A DNA stretch of 64,000 bases from Pseudonocardia acidicola (GCF_012911935.1 NZ_JAAXLA010000010.1:59888-123887), one strand, 5' to 3'. Positions 48,675-58,348 are shown, counted from the stretch's first letter. Numbers and translations are program-made. Notes: a model not told the origin generated them from the letters alone.

Positions 48675-50051
48675 TCAGGCGACGGTGCGCCGGGCGACCC
48701 AGTCCTCGTCGACCGGGGCGGAGTCGGGGAACGTGTGCTCGCGGGTGCCGGCCAGCCAGTGCAGACCGTCGAGCCCCGTGCGGCGCCGGGCCGCCACGAT
48801 CCGCTCGGCGAGGTGCTCGGCGTCGGCGGCCACGCCGGAGAAGCGGCCGGAGCCCCAGGTGTGCTGCCAGGGCAGGCCGAGGAAGTACAGGCCGGGGAGT
48901 GTGGTCACCCCGCGGTCGTGGGTCGGGTAGCCGCGGCCGTCGAAGACCGGGAGCTCGATCCAGCGGTGGTCGCGGCCGAACCCGGTACTCCAGACGACCG
49001 TGCCGATGCCGGACAGATCGAGCGACTCGGGCTCGTCGGCCTCGGGACCGGGCTGCCAGACGGGTGTGTAGCGCTCCTCGGCCGGCGCGTCGATGGCGTG
49101 CGCCTCGATCCAGCCGTCGATCGAGTCCTTGATCGACTCCGAGACGGCGTCGGCCCCGTCGAGGTTGGCCCGCAGGTTCGGCGCGAAGTGCAGCGCGCCG
49201 TCGGCGATGGCGACGAGCCTGCCGTGCAGCCGCATCCCGTCGCGGGCGAAGGCGCGCAGGTCGATGTCGCGCCCGCCGTCGCGCCCGGTGACGTAGTGGT
49301 TGGCCCGGAAGCGCACCGCGTCGGCGTCGTCGAACTGGTCGATGCCGCGGGTGTAGGTGCCCATGTCGTGCAGCCAGGCGACGACGTCGCGACCCCGGTA
49401 GAAGCGCGCGACCCGCGGCGCGGTGCCGGTGGCCAGGTGCACCCGGCGGCCGGCCAGGTGCAGGTCCTCGGCGATCTGGCAGCCCGACTGCCCGGTGCCG
49501 ACGACGAGCACCTCGCCGGGCGGCAACTGCTCGGCGTTGCGGTACTGCGAGGAGTGCATCTGGGTGATGCGAACGGGCAGCCGCTCGGCCATCCGCGGGG
49601 TGCGCGGCACCTGGTAGGGCCCGGTCGCGACGACGACCTGCTCGGCGGTGAGGGTGCCGGCATCGGTGCGCACCTCGAAGGTGCCGTCGCGGCGCCCGCG
49701 CAGCCGGGTGGCGGTGACCCCCTCGACCAGGGGCGCGTCGAACGACGCGGCGAACTTCTCCAGGTACTCCACGATCTGGTCGCGGACCATGAAGCCGTCG
49801 GGGTCGTCACCGGGGTAGGGAAATCCCGGTAGCCGGCACTGCCAGTTCGGCGTGACCAGGCAGAACGTGTCCCAGCGCCGGTTGCGCCACTCGGTGGCGA
49901 CCCGGTCGCGCTCCAGCACCACGTGCTCGACGCCGCGCCGGGCGAGCCACCAGCTCATCGACAGGCCCGCCTGGCCGCCGCCGATGACGACGACGGCCCG
50001 GTGCGCTCCGTCGAGCTCGTGCGGGCCTGCGAGGTGAGACGTCTCGGACAC
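48675..50051 (-). CDS. MSMEG_0569-family flavin-dependent oxidoreductase
   Basis: The 458-residue flavin monooxygenase-like protein has FAD loop [20 protein letters not shown] and NADPH loop [19 protein letters not shown], and [29 protein letters not shown] typical of the MSMEG_0569 branch read in parts. It and the 0572-type gene, 58 nt apart, are members of the nitrilase-linked Nit1C gene cluster. The nitrilase, radical-SAM and other members are absent. Substrate unknown. GTG 50051 lies inside an inverted duplication. Confidence 0.9.
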   Translation of the reverse strand: MSETSHLAGPHELDGAHRAVVVIGGGQAGLSMSWWLARRGVEHVVLERDRVATEWRNRRWDTFCLVTPNWQCRLPGFPYPGDDPDGFMVRDQIVEYLEKFAASFDAPLVEGVTATRLRGRRDGTFEVRTDAGTLTAEQVVVATGPYQVPRTPRMAERLPVRITQMHSSQYRNAEQLPPGEVLVVGTGQSGCQIAEDLHLAGRRVHLATGTAPRVARFYRGRDVVAWLHDMGTYTRGIDQFDDADAVRFRANHYVTGRDGGRDIDLRAFARDGMRLHGRLVAIADGALHFAPNLRANLDGADAVSESIKDSIDGWIEAHAIDAPAEERYTPVWQPGPEADEPESLDLSGIGTVVWSTGFGRDHRWIELPVFDGRGYPTHDRGVTTLPGLYFLGLPWQHTWGSGRFSGVAADAEHLAERIVAARRRTGLDGLHWLAGTREHTFPDSAPVDEDWVARRTVA

Positions 50052-50135
50052 AGCTGTCGCTCCCGGATTCCCGGCTCGATGATCGAGCTCTGGTGATCGA
50101 CCGGGACCCAGTACAGCGATCAGCTGTGTCCGAGA
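50042..50135. repeat. Inverted duplication around the oxidoreductase start
   Basis: TCTCGGACACAGCTG (50042-50056) and CAGCTGTGTCCGAGA (50121-50135) are perfect 15-bp complements, and similarity continues a few bases further out. The 64-nt interior has its own dyad CTCGAT-G-ATCGAG. The left arm includes the first codons of the flavin oxidoreductase gene. Confidence 0.8.
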
Positions 50136-50209
50136 TGTTTCCTCCGGAACACGCGGCGGTTAGGAAGATCGCTTCGCGTTGCGGGCGGTTTGCGGCTCCC
50201 GCACAGCGG

Positions 50210-51730
50210 TCAGCCGGAGGTGCTGGCGGACTCCGCGGCTGTCCGCTCACCCAGGCGGGAATGGTGCCGGCTGTAGAGGAAGTACACGCCGATCCCGATG
50301 ATCATCCAGATCACGAACCGCAGCCAGGTCTCCACCGTCAGGTTCAGCATCAGCCAGGCACAGGCCAGGACCGACAGGATCGGGACGAACGGGACCAGCG
50401 GCGTCCGGAATGCGCGCGGCAGGTCCGGCCGGGTGCGGCGCAGGATGACCACGCCCACCGACACCAGCACGAACGCGAACAGCGTGCCGATGTTGACCAT
50501 CTCCTCCAGTTCACCGGCCGGGAAGAACGTGGCGGCGACGGCCACGACGATCCCGACGAGCTGGGTGGCCCGCACCGGGGTGCCCCGGCCGCCGGTGCGC
50601 GACAGGCCCCGCGGCAGCAGGCCGTCGCGCGACATCGCGAACAGCACCCGGATCTGGCCGAGCATCAGCACCATGACGACAGTGGTGAGACCGGCGAGCG
50701 CGCCGACGGCGATCACGGTGGCTGCCCAGTTCACCCCGAGCTGGGTGAAGGCGGTGGCCAGGGTGGCGCGGGTGCCGTCGGGCTGCGTCCCGAGCTGGGT
50801 GTAGCTGACCATCCCGGTCAGCACCAGCGCGACCGCCACGTACAGCACGGTGACGATGGCCAGCGAGCCGAGGATGCCGCGCGGGATCGACTTCTGCGGG
50901 TTCTTCGTCTCCTCCGCGGTGGTCGCGACCACGTCGAAGCCGATGAAGGCGAAGAAGACCAGCGAGGCCGCCGCGAGCAGCCCGTAGATGCCGAACGTGC
51001 TGGTGCCCTCGCCGCCGATCAGCGACAGCAGCGACTGCTTGATCCCGCTCCCCGCACCGCCGCCCGCGGCCGCCGGCGGGATGTACGGGCTGTAGTTGTC
51101 GGGGTTGATGTACCCGATGCCGACCACGATGACCAGCAGCACGATGGCCACCTTGATCGCGGTGAAGATCATGCTGACCCGGCTGGAGAGCTTGGTGCCG
51201 AGCACGAGCAGGGTGGCCAGCACGACCACCAGCAGCAGCGCCCCCCAGTCGAAGGTCAGCGGGCCGAGGTCGAACGAGGTCCGGACCGTCAGCCCGAGCT
51301 GGGAGAACACCGTCTGCAGGTACTCCGACCAGCCCTTGGACACCACCGCCGAGCCGACGGCGAACTCCAGCACCAGGTCCCAGCCGATGATCCACGCGAC
51401 GAGCTCACCGAACGTCGCATAGGAGAACGTGTAGGCACTGCCCGCCACCGGCACCGTCGAGGCGAACTCCGCGTAGCAGAGCGCGGCGAGCCCGCACGCG
51501 ATCGCGGCGAGCACGAAGGCCAGCGAGACCGAGGGCCCGGCCCGGTCACCGGCGGTACTGGCGGCCAGGGTGAAGATCCCGGCGCCGACCACGACCGCGA
51601 CGCCGAAGACGATGAGGTCCCAGGTCGTCAGATCCTTGCGCAGCTTGGTATCGGGCTCGTCGGTGTCCCGAATCGATTGTTCGACCGATTTGGTGCGCCA
51701 GATACCGTTTTGTCTGCCCCCGACTGTCAT
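50210..51730 (-). CDS. APC-family cationic amino acid permease
   Basis: The 506-residue permease has about 12-14 membrane helices. It starts with the APC signature VGAGIFTLAASTAGDRAGPSV and has EFASTVPVAGSAYTFSY in helix 3 and FFAFIGFDVVATTAEETKNPQ, which mark the CAT (arginine/lysine) subfamily. It takes up amino acids by proton or sodium symport or exchange. ATG 51730 is internal to a longer open frame. It corresponds to Rv3253c. Confidence 0.93.
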   Translation of the reverse strand: MTVGGRQNGIWRTKSVEQSIRDTDEPDTKLRKDLTTWDLIVFGVAVVVGAGIFTLAASTAGDRAGPSVSLAFVLAAIACGLAALCYAEFASTVPVAGSAYTFSYATFGELVAWIIGWDLVLEFAVGSAVVSKGWSEYLQTVFSQLGLTVRTSFDLGPLTFDWGALLLVVVLATLLVLGTKLSSRVSMIFTAIKVAIVLLVIVVGIGYINPDNYSPYIPPAAAGGGAGSGIKQSLLSLIGGEGTSTFGIYGLLAAASLVFFAFIGFDVVATTAEETKNPQKSIPRGILGSLAIVTVLYVAVALVLTGMVSYTQLGTQPDGTRATLATAFTQLGVNWAATVIAVGALAGLTTVVMVLMLGQIRVLFAMSRDGLLPRGLSRTGGRGTPVRATQLVGIVVAVAATFFPAGELEEMVNIGTLFAFVLVSVGVVILRRTRPDLPRAFRTPLVPFVPILSVLACAWLMLNLTVETWLRFVIWMIIGIGVYFLYSRHHSRLGERTAAESASTSG

Positions 51731-51872
51731 GCAGGGAAAATACGGAAGCTTTTCACCCGGAGCCAATCCAGGACCCCCGGCCGTGGCGAGGGCCATTGAT
51801 CCGCCCTCGAGGAGCCGCGCACACGCTCCGGCGCAGCGCCGTCCGGCCTGCTTCCCGCCCGGTGGCCGACGG

Positions 51873-52118
51873 TCACGACACCGGCTCGGCCCCGGGCCGG
51901 TCGAGGATACCGAGCCCGTACGTGCCCGCCCAGCGCTCGACGATGCGCCCCTGCTGCTGCTCCCCGCTGCGATGGGAGATCGCGACGAGCTTGCCGAACT
52001 CCAGGTGGGCGTCCGGGAACGTGGTGGCCAGCGTGTGGAAGAGCGCACGGGAACCGGTCCGGCCGGGAGTCTCGCCGGAGGTGCGCTGCTGAACGGGGAA
52101 GTCGACCTCGCCGGACAT
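51873..52118 (-). pseudogene. SnoaL-like protein remnant
   Basis: An 81-residue ORF starts at ATG 52118 with GAAGGGA upstream. Its middle, RALFHTLATTFPDAHLEFGKLVAIS, and its end, GRIVERWAGTYGLGIL, match two separated parts of a SnoaL-like cyclase/NTF2 domain; the roughly 40 residues that should lie between are missing. It may be a decayed gene or a genuine short variant. Confidence 0.45.
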
Positions 52119-52214
52119 ACCGATCCCTTCGTCAAAGCTGACCACGAGATCGACATCCCCCGTCTGCGGACCCGGCAAACCCGTACGCAGGGTGATGCGC
52201 CGGCCGGCGGCCGG

Positions 52215-53138
52215 TCAGCTCCTGACGGGCGTGCGGTCGAGGTCGGGCTCCAGGTAGATGATCCGGGCGTCCGGGACGACGGCACGCACCCGTTGTTCGG
52301 CGGCGTCGATGGACCGGGCCACCTCCGCCACCTCCATCTCGGGCGTGAGCGCGATCTTGGCCGCGACCAGCAGCTCCTCCGGCCCGAGGTACTGGGTCTT
52401 GATGTGGATGACGCGCTGCACCGCGGAGTCGCCCTCGAGCTCCCCGATGATCCTGGCGAGCACCGGCGCGGTCGCGCCCTCGCCGATCAGCAGGCTTTTC
52501 ATCTCGACGATCAGGATGATGGCGATGATGCCGAGCAGCGTGCCGATGCACAGCGTGCCGATGGCGTCCCAGACCGGGTTTCCGGTGAGCACGGTCAGCC
52601 CGATACCGCCGAGGGCCAGGACCAGGCCGATCAGCGCACCGAAGTCCTCCAGCAGCACCACCGGCAGCTCCGGCACTTTCGACTGCCGGATGAACTGCCA
52701 CCAGCTGCCCGCCCCCTTGAGCGGTCGCGACTCGTGGATCGCGGTGCGGAAGGAGGCCCCCTCGAGCGCGATCGCGACCACCAGGATGATCACGGCGACC
52801 ACCGGGCTGCTCAGCGGCTCGGGGTGCTCCAGCTTGTGGATGCCCTCGTAGATCGCGAACACCGAGCCCAGCGTGAACAGCAGCAGGGCCACGACGAAGG
52901 AGTAGAAGTAGCGGTCCCGGCCGTAGCCGAAGGGATGCTCCGAGGTCGCCGCGCGCTTGGCGCGCCTGCCGCCGAGCAGCAACAGGCCCTGGTTCGACGT
53001 GTCGGCGACCGAGTGCACGGCCTCGGCCAGCATCGACGACGAGCCGGTGACCAGATAACCGATGAACTTCGCCACCGCGATGCCCGCATTGGCCAGTAGG
53101 GCCGCGACGATCGCCCTGGTTCCACCGCTTGCTGCCAC
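52215..53138 (-). CDS. Cation diffusion facilitator family transporter (ZnT9-like)
   Basis: The 307-residue CDF protein has helix-2 site AEAVHSVADTSNQG and helix-5 segment LLEDFGALIGLVLAL, where the usual His pair is altered to Glu-Asp, as in the ZnT9-like branch. It has a C-terminal cytoplasmic domain ending in an acidic tail, and no His-rich loop. Metal and direction cannot be fixed. ATG 53138. Confidence 0.87.
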   Translation of the reverse strand: MAASGGTRAIVAALLANAGIAVAKFIGYLVTGSSSMLAEAVHSVADTSNQGLLLLGGRRAKRAATSEHPFGYGRDRYFYSFVVALLLFTLGSVFAIYEGIHKLEHPEPLSSPVVAVIILVVAIALEGASFRTAIHESRPLKGAGSWWQFIRQSKVPELPVVLLEDFGALIGLVLALGGIGLTVLTGNPVWDAIGTLCIGTLLGIIAIILIVEMKSLLIGEGATAPVLARIIGELEGDSAVQRVIHIKTQYLGPEELLVAAKIALTPEMEVAEVARSIDAAEQRVRAVVPDARIIYLEPDLDRTPVRS

Positions 53139-53277
53139 CGCTACTCCTCGCCGCTCGGGATGACTGTCGGCGAGACCCTAGCCGCCGTCGTACGGGTTAC
53201 CCGTCACGCGCTCGCTGACACATTGTCCGTCTTCCGGACATGACGGGCCAACAGTGCAGGCCGGGGCGAGGTCCGCC

Positions 53278-54498
53278 CTAATCGCCCAGGGCGTCGCTGG
53301 CCAGGAAGAGCTGCGTGGACGGCTCGGCCGACTCGATCTCGATCTTGCGGTCGGCCGCGGCGAGGAACAGCGAACGCCCCCGGGTCAGCTCCACGATCCG
53401 CTCACCGGAGCGCAGGCACACCCCGCCGGCAGTGCAGATCAGGATTCGCGGGCCCCCGTCGGGCACGGTGCCTGCCGCGCCGACGGCCTGCGTGGTGTCC
53501 CAGCGGCGCAGCAGGAACTCGTCGGCCGGGGTGTCGTAGGTGATCCACTCCCCGTCCCGGCGACCGGTGCACACCGGGGGCGGCCCGGCTGCGAAGTCGA
53601 GCACCCGCAGCAGCTCGGGGACGTCGACGTGCTTGGGGGTCAGACCGCCGCGCAGCACGTTGTCGGAGTTCGCCATCAGCTCGACGCCGGCCCCGGACAG
53701 GTAGGCGTGCAGGTTGCCCGCCGGCAGGTACAGCGCCTCGCCCGGCTGCAGCACGACCCGGTTGAGCAGCAGCGCGGCCAGTACACCGGCGTCGCCGGGG
53801 TAGCGCTCGGACAACTCGAGCACGGTGCGCGCCTCGGCCTGGAACTCGCCGTCCGCAGCGGCCAGCCGGATCGATCCCTGCTGCAGCGCGGGCACCAGCT
53901 CGTCGAGCACCGACTGCGGCAACGTGATCCACGTGGTGAACAGCGCCCGCAGCCCGTCGGGCCCGGGCTGCGCGGCCAGCAGCTCGGAGTGGGCCGCCAG
54001 CTCGGGGACGTCCAACGCGCGCAACAACCGCACCGACGTCGCCGGGTCGCGGAACCCGACGAGCGCATGGAACTCGGTGAGCGCGCAGATCAGTTCCGGC
54101 TTGTGGCTCGGGTCCCGGTAGTTGCGCTCAGCCGCATCGATGGCGATGCCCGCCGCGTTCTCGCGTTCGAACCCGGTGGCCGCCTGCTCCGCGCTGGGGT
54201 GCGCCTGCAGGCTCAGCGGCTCGTCGGCGGCCAGGACCTTCAGCAGGAACGGCAGCCGCCCGTTCCACCGGTCCGTCCGGCCCCGGCCGAGCAGGTTCTC
54301 GGGGTCGGCCGTCACCGCCTCGACCAGCGAGACCTCCTCGCCGTCGGATCGCACCAGGTGTGAAGGATCCGCCGGATGCGCCCCCAGCCACAGCTCAGCC
54401 TGCGGGTGCGCGGAGGGCACCGGCTCGCCGAGCAGCTCCGCGATCACCGTGCGCGAGCCCCAGGCGTAGGGCCGCACCGGGTTCTTGAGCAGCTCCAC
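53278..54498 (-). CDS. manA: Mannose-6-phosphate isomerase, class I
   Basis: The 406-residue zinc isomerase has KNPVRPYAWGSRTVIAELLG, QAELWLGAHP (first zinc ligands), SLQAHPS and the late LYLPAGNLHAYLSGAGVELMANSDNVLRGGLTPKHVD, read in parts, which holds the remaining ligands and the catalytic Arg. It interconverts fructose-6-P and mannose-6-P for GDP-mannose and glycolipids. It heads with the SIS and manB genes a mannose operon. GTG or ATG start at 54498. Confidence 0.96.
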   Translation of the reverse strand: MELLKNPVRPYAWGSRTVIAELLGEPVPSAHPQAELWLGAHPADPSHLVRSDGEEVSLVEAVTADPENLLGRGRTDRWNGRLPFLLKVLAADEPLSLQAHPSAEQAATGFERENAAGIAIDAAERNYRDPSHKPELICALTEFHALVGFRDPATSVRLLRALDVPELAAHSELLAAQPGPDGLRALFTTWITLPQSVLDELVPALQQGSIRLAAADGEFQAEARTVLELSERYPGDAGVLAALLLNRVVLQPGEALYLPAGNLHAYLSGAGVELMANSDNVLRGGLTPKHVDVPELLRVLDFAAGPPPVCTGRRDGEWITYDTPADEFLLRRWDTTQAVGAAGTVPDGGPRILICTAGGVCLRSGERIVELTRGRSLFLAAADRKIEIESAEPSTQLFLASDALGD

Positions 54499-54531
54499 CG
54501 TCGTCGGTACTCCTCGTCGGGGCCGGCCCGC

Positions 54532-55623
54532 TCAGGCCGGCTCGATGGTCCGGGTGGCGAGCCCCAGGTAGACCGCCGCGACGTCGCAGCGCGACGCCAG
54601 CACCGCGGCCCGCAGCAACGGGGCGTGCCGGGTGCCACGGGCGATCTCGTCGACCGGGTGCAGCAGGTCTGCGGACGGCCAGCTGCGTCCGGTTCGTCGC
54701 AGCGTAACCGTTTCGGGGTCCTCCTCCCCGGTCGCGAGCAGCGCGAGGCGTGGCGGCGGGGCTTCGGCGCCGGGCGGGTCGTCGAACGGGTCGTGGAAGA
54801 CGTCGTTCCCGGCCGCAGCCGCGGTCAGCGCCCGGAACAGACCGGTCGCGGTGCCCGCCTGGCCGATGTCGGATGCGTGCGCCACGACGCCGGCGTGGGT
54901 GGCCAGCGCCGCCGCCCCGTGCCCGGCCACCGCCGCCGCGAGCGGGTCGGTCCCCCACAGCAGCGGCGTGTGCTCGGCCAGCCGCAGCGCGAGCGCCTTC
55001 GCCGGGTTCATGAACGGCTCGTGGCCGGGCTGGTTGCGCTCGGCCTCCGCGTCGAGCTGGTCGGCCAGCGCGTCGAGGCCCAGGTCCAGCGGGCTGTCGA
55101 GCAGCTCCAGCGCGGACACCGTGACCAGCCCGACCGCGAGCGCGCGGGGCAGGTCCAGCCCCGGCGGGACGGGGATGCGGGGCTCGATGAGCCGGACCCG
55201 GCCGGCTCCGGCCGAGGCCACCGGCCCGTCACCGGGCGCCGAGAGCACCACCTCGGCGCCGCGGCGCACCGAGCGGGCGACCGCGTCGGCGAGCTCCGCG
55301 TCGGTGGCGTCGGCGGTGTGCGCGATCACGACGTCCAGCGGGCCGATCCAGCTCGGCGCAGTGTCGGCGATGACCACCGGCACCGGGCAGGCCGGCCCGA
55401 GCAGCGCAGCGAGGATGCCGGCCGCCGACGCCGACGCGCCCGGACGGCGCAGCAGCACCAGGGCGCGCGGCCGGTGACCGGCCAGCGTCGCGACGCCGGC
55501 CTCCTCGGCGGTGTGGGCCGCCGAGCGCACCTGGGCGCCCGCGGTCGCCGCGGCACGCAGCACGCCGCCGGTGTCGATGGCTGCCAGCGCGGACGGGTCG
55601 GCCAGCAGGGTGTCGTCGAGCAT
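54532..55623 (-). CDS. SIS-domain protein next to manA/manB (Rv3256c-like)
   Basis: The 363-residue protein has two SIS-like halves: GGVLRAAATAGAQVRSA (about 15-32) and LVLLRRPGASASAAGIL, and later PAKALALRLAEHTPLLWGTD. Similar proteins are tied to sugar phosphate handling; the family occurs between manA and manB in mycobacteria, so a role in mannose phosphate metabolism is likely but unproved. ATG 55623. Confidence 0.8.
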   Translation of the reverse strand: MLDDTLLADPSALAAIDTGGVLRAAATAGAQVRSAAHTAEEAGVATLAGHRPRALVLLRRPGASASAAGILAALLGPACPVPVVIADTAPSWIGPLDVVIAHTADATDAELADAVARSVRRGAEVVLSAPGDGPVASAGAGRVRLIEPRIPVPPGLDLPRALAVGLVTVSALELLDSPLDLGLDALADQLDAEAERNQPGHEPFMNPAKALALRLAEHTPLLWGTDPLAAAVAGHGAAALATHAGVVAHASDIGQAGTATGLFRALTAAAAGNDVFHDPFDDPPGAEAPPPRLALLATGEEDPETVTLRRTGRSWPSADLLHPVDEIARGTRHAPLLRAAVLASRCDVAAVYLGLATRTIEPA

Positions 55624-55627
55624 GGGC

Positions 55628-55828
55628 TCAGTCGCCGCCCTGTTGGTCCAGGGCCTCGTCCAGGAGCAGTACGGGGATGCCGTCGACCACAGGGAACCGG
55701 CGGGCACACGAGGTGCACGTCAGCACGTCGGCCTGCGCGTCGTCGGGAGTGCCGACGATCAGCGGGGCGTGGTCGTCGCACGGACACGCCAGGATCTCCA
55801 GCAGCTGGGGGTCGAGCTCTACGGCCAC
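55628..55828 (-). CDS. Trm112-family small zinc-ribbon protein
   Basis: The 66-residue protein has ACPCDDHAPL and LTCTSCARRFPVVDGIPVLL, the Trm112 pattern of two Cys pairs. In eukaryotes Trm112 activates methyltransferases; bacterial roles are less known. GTG 55828 has GAGGAGG 2-8 nt upstream; an ATG 5 codons before contains that site. It is 4 nt before the SIS gene. Confidence 0.88.
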   Translation of the reverse strand: MAVELDPQLLEILACPCDDHAPLIVGTPDDAQADVLTCTSCARRFPVVDGIPVLLLDEALDQQGGD

Positions 55829-55962
55829 GGTCCTCCTCATTCCTGCATGCACAAGCTGCTCCGGGCGGTCCACCGCGATGCTGCCAGGCACAGCGGATCG
55901 CCGCCGGGTCCGACCGGGTACGTCGCGGCGCGACGCCCGGCCACGGTCGCGGGGCGGGCGGC

Positions 55963-57336
55963 TCAGGCCCGGACCACGCCGAGGACCTCGTCGCGCAGGG
56001 CCGCGACGGCGGCCTCGTCGGCGGCCTCGACGTTGAGCCGCAGCAGCGGCTCGGTGTTGGAGGCCCGCACGTTGAACCACGAACCGTCGGGCAGCCGGAC
56101 GGTGAGCCCGTCCAGCTCGTCGAACTCGACGCCGTCGCGGCCGGCGTAGCGCTCCTTGATCGCCGCGACCCGCCCCGCCTGGTCCGCGACGGTCGAGTTG
56201 ATCTCACCGGAGGCGGCGTAGCGGCTGTAACCGGCCATCAGCTCCGACAGCGGGCCGTCCTGCTCACCCAGCGCCGCCAGCGCGTGCAGCGCCGCCAGCA
56301 TGCCGGAGTCGGCCCGCCAGAAGTCGCGGAAGTAGTAGTGCGCGGAGTGCTCACCGCCGAAGACGGCGCCGGTCTCGGCCATCGTCTGCTTGATGAACGA
56401 GTGCCCGACGCGGGTGCGCACCGGCCGGCCACCGTGCTCGGCGACGATCTCCGGGACGCACCGGGAGGTGATCAGGTTGTGGATCACCGCGACGTCGGTC
56501 TCCCCGTTCGCCCTGGCCTTGGCCAGCTCGCGGACGCCGACCAGCGCGGTGATGGCGCTCGGGCTGACCGGCTCGCCCCGCTCGTCGACGACGAAGCAGC
56601 GGTCGGCGTCGCCGTCGAAGGCCAGGCCGATATCAGCACTGACGGCGCACACCTTCTTCTGCAGGTCGACCAGGTTCGCCGGGTCGAGCGGGTTGGCCTC
56701 GTGGTTGGGGAAACTGCCGTCGAGCTCGAAGTACAGCGGCACGATCTCCAACGGCAGCGGACTGCCCAGCACCTCGGGGACCGTGTAGCCGCCCATACCG
56801 TTGCCGGCGTCGACGACGACCGTGAGCGGGCGCACCCCGGACAGGTCGACGAGCCCCCGCAGGTAGGCCGCGTAGTCGGCCAGCATGGCGCGCCGGGTGA
56901 CGCTGCCCCCGCCGGGGCCTGCCGGCACCCCTGCCTCGACGGCGGCCCGGATCCGGGCCAGCCCGGTGTCCTGGCCGATCGGCGCGGCGCCGGCCCGGCA
57001 CAGCTTGATGCCGTTGTACTTCGCGGGGTTGTGGCTCGCGGTGAACATCGCGCCCGGGACGTCGAGGGTGCCGGAGGCGAAGTACAGCATGTCGGTGCTG
57101 GCCAGACCGATGTCGACGACGTCGAGGCCCTGCCCCGTCACCCCCTCGGCGAACGCGGCGGCCAGGCCGGGCGAGGAGTCCCGCATGTCGTAGCCGACGA
57201 CCACGCTGGTCGCGCCCTCGCCGGACAGGAGACGGGCCAGCGCGGCGCCGATGTCCCGCACGGTCGCGGCGTCGAGCTGCTCGCCGACGACACCGCGGAT
57301 GTCGTAGGCCTTCACGATGGCGGACAGGTCTGGCAC
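55963..57336 (-). CDS. manB: Phosphomannomutase/phosphoglucomutase
   Basis: The 457-residue enzyme has the phosphoserine loop FTASHNPAKYNGIK, the metal loop GLAFDGDADRCFVVDE, the sugar-binding segment FGGEHSAHYYFRDF and the C-terminal RASNTEPLLRLNVEA. It interconverts mannose-6-P and mannose-1-P for GDP-mannose, mannosylphosphoinositides and lipoglycans. 134 nt separate it from the Trm112 gene. Confidence 0.96.
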   Translation of the reverse strand: MPDLSAIVKAYDIRGVVGEQLDAATVRDIGAALARLLSGEGATSVVVGYDMRDSSPGLAAAFAEGVTGQGLDVVDIGLASTDMLYFASGTLDVPGAMFTASHNPAKYNGIKLCRAGAAPIGQDTGLARIRAAVEAGVPAGPGGGSVTRRAMLADYAAYLRGLVDLSGVRPLTVVVDAGNGMGGYTVPEVLGSPLPLEIVPLYFELDGSFPNHEANPLDPANLVDLQKKVCAVSADIGLAFDGDADRCFVVDERGEPVSPSAITALVGVRELAKARANGETDVAVIHNLITSRCVPEIVAEHGGRPVRTRVGHSFIKQTMAETGAVFGGEHSAHYYFRDFWRADSGMLAALHALAALGEQDGPLSELMAGYSRYAASGEINSTVADQAGRVAAIKERYAGRDGVEFDELDGLTVRLPDGSWFNVRASNTEPLLRLNVEAADEAAVAALRDEVLGVVRA

Positions 57337-57426
57337 GGCGCCGACCCTATCGGCCCATGGGCCACCGTTGGGAACCGGCGTTTGGGGCCGCTTACACGGC
57401 CGTCAGGGCGATACCGAGGGCACCCA

Positions 57427-57783
57427 CTAGGCCTCGGTCGGCCCCGGCAGGACCCGCAGATGGCCGCGCCGCCCGGTTGCGTTGACCGGGGCGGCCTCCA
57501 CCGGGCGGTCCGCGCGCCCGGCCTCGCGCACCGCCTCCGCGAGTGCGGTCAGGTCGTCGCTGGTGTGCTGCGGGGGCGCGAACTCACCCTCGAAGCGCAC
57601 CACTTCCCAGCCCCGCGGCGCGGTCAGCCGGTGGGCGTGCGCGGTGCACAGGTCGTAGGAGTGCGGCTCGGCCTGGGTGGCCAGCGGCCCCACCACCGCC
57701 GTCGAGTCCGCGTAGACGTAGGTGAGCGTGGCCACCGCGAGCTCGGTACACCCGGTCCGCGAACACCTCCGCACACTCAACAC
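57427..57783 (-). CDS. DUF3499 zinc-ribbon-like protein
   Basis: The 118-residue protein has RRCSRTGCTELAVATLTYVYADSTAVVGPL (read in parts) and EPHSYDLCTAHAHRLTAPRGW, with a Cys4/His pattern that may bind zinc. DUF3499 (Rv3258c) always sits by manB and whiB2 in actinobacteria; function unknown. GTG 57783 gives the family N-terminus. Confidence 0.88.
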   Translation of the reverse strand: MLSVRRCSRTGCTELAVATLTYVYADSTAVVGPLATQAEPHSYDLCTAHAHRLTAPRGWEVVRFEGEFAPPQHTSDDLTALAEAVREAGRADRPVEAAPVNATGRRGHLRVLPGPTEA

Positions 57784-57868
57784 GTATCCGACGATAGCGC
57801 CTTGCCCGCGCCACTCCGGGCTGCGACGCGCACCCGCTTCACGAGCCGTCGGTCGTAAGATTCGAGGG

Positions 57869-58348
57869 GTGACGACCGCGCACCGCACGTTGCGCCGCTC
57901 CCCCCGCCGGCGAGACCGGCGCGGCCGGGGGCTCCGCGGGCTGCTCTACCCGGTGACCACACCGGCCAGCAAGACCCGTGCGGAGAAATTCGACTCGATG
58001 GTGCTCGAGGCCCTGGAGCCGATCGAGCAGCGCTGGGGCCCCGAGCTCGCCGACCTCGACCTCGCCGTCGACGAGGTGCCCGAGGTGGACGAGACCTCAC
58101 CGGACGACGTCGTGTGGGGCACCGGCGTGCTCGCCGACGTCGGGGTGCCGCTCGCGCAGCTGGTCCCGGCCGGGGTGGACCACACCGGCCTGCCCTCACG
58201 GGCCCGGATCGTGCTCTATCGGCGCCCGCTGGAGGCGCGCGCCCGGGGCGGGGCGGACCTGGCCGATCTGCTGCACGAGGTACTCGTGGAGCAGGTGGCG
58301 GAGTACCTCAACATCGAGCCCGACGTCGTCGACGGCGGGGCCGAATAG
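57869..58348 (+). CDS. Metallopeptidase-like protein with incomplete zincin motif
   Basis: The 159-residue protein belongs to the minimal zincin-like (Rv3259) family, with FDSMVLEALEPIEQRWGPEL and an internal IVLYRRPLE strand. Where zincins have HExxH, this protein reads HEVLVEQVAEYL, so the second His is gone and catalysis is doubtful. GTG 57869 has GAGGG close upstream. Divergent from DUF3499. Confidence 0.8.
   Translation: MTTAHRTLRRSPRRRDRRGRGLRGLLYPVTTPASKTRAEKFDSMVLEALEPIEQRWGPELADLDLAVDEVPEVDETSPDDVVWGTGVLADVGVPLAQLVPAGVDHTGLPSRARIVLYRRPLEARARGGADLADLLHEVLVEQVAEYLNIEPDVVDGGAE

Noticed and set aside
53224..53240. Small dyad TGTCCG-N5-CGGACA before the CDF gene
   Set aside because: Arms of six bases are expected by chance at this GC content and no promoter is visible around it.
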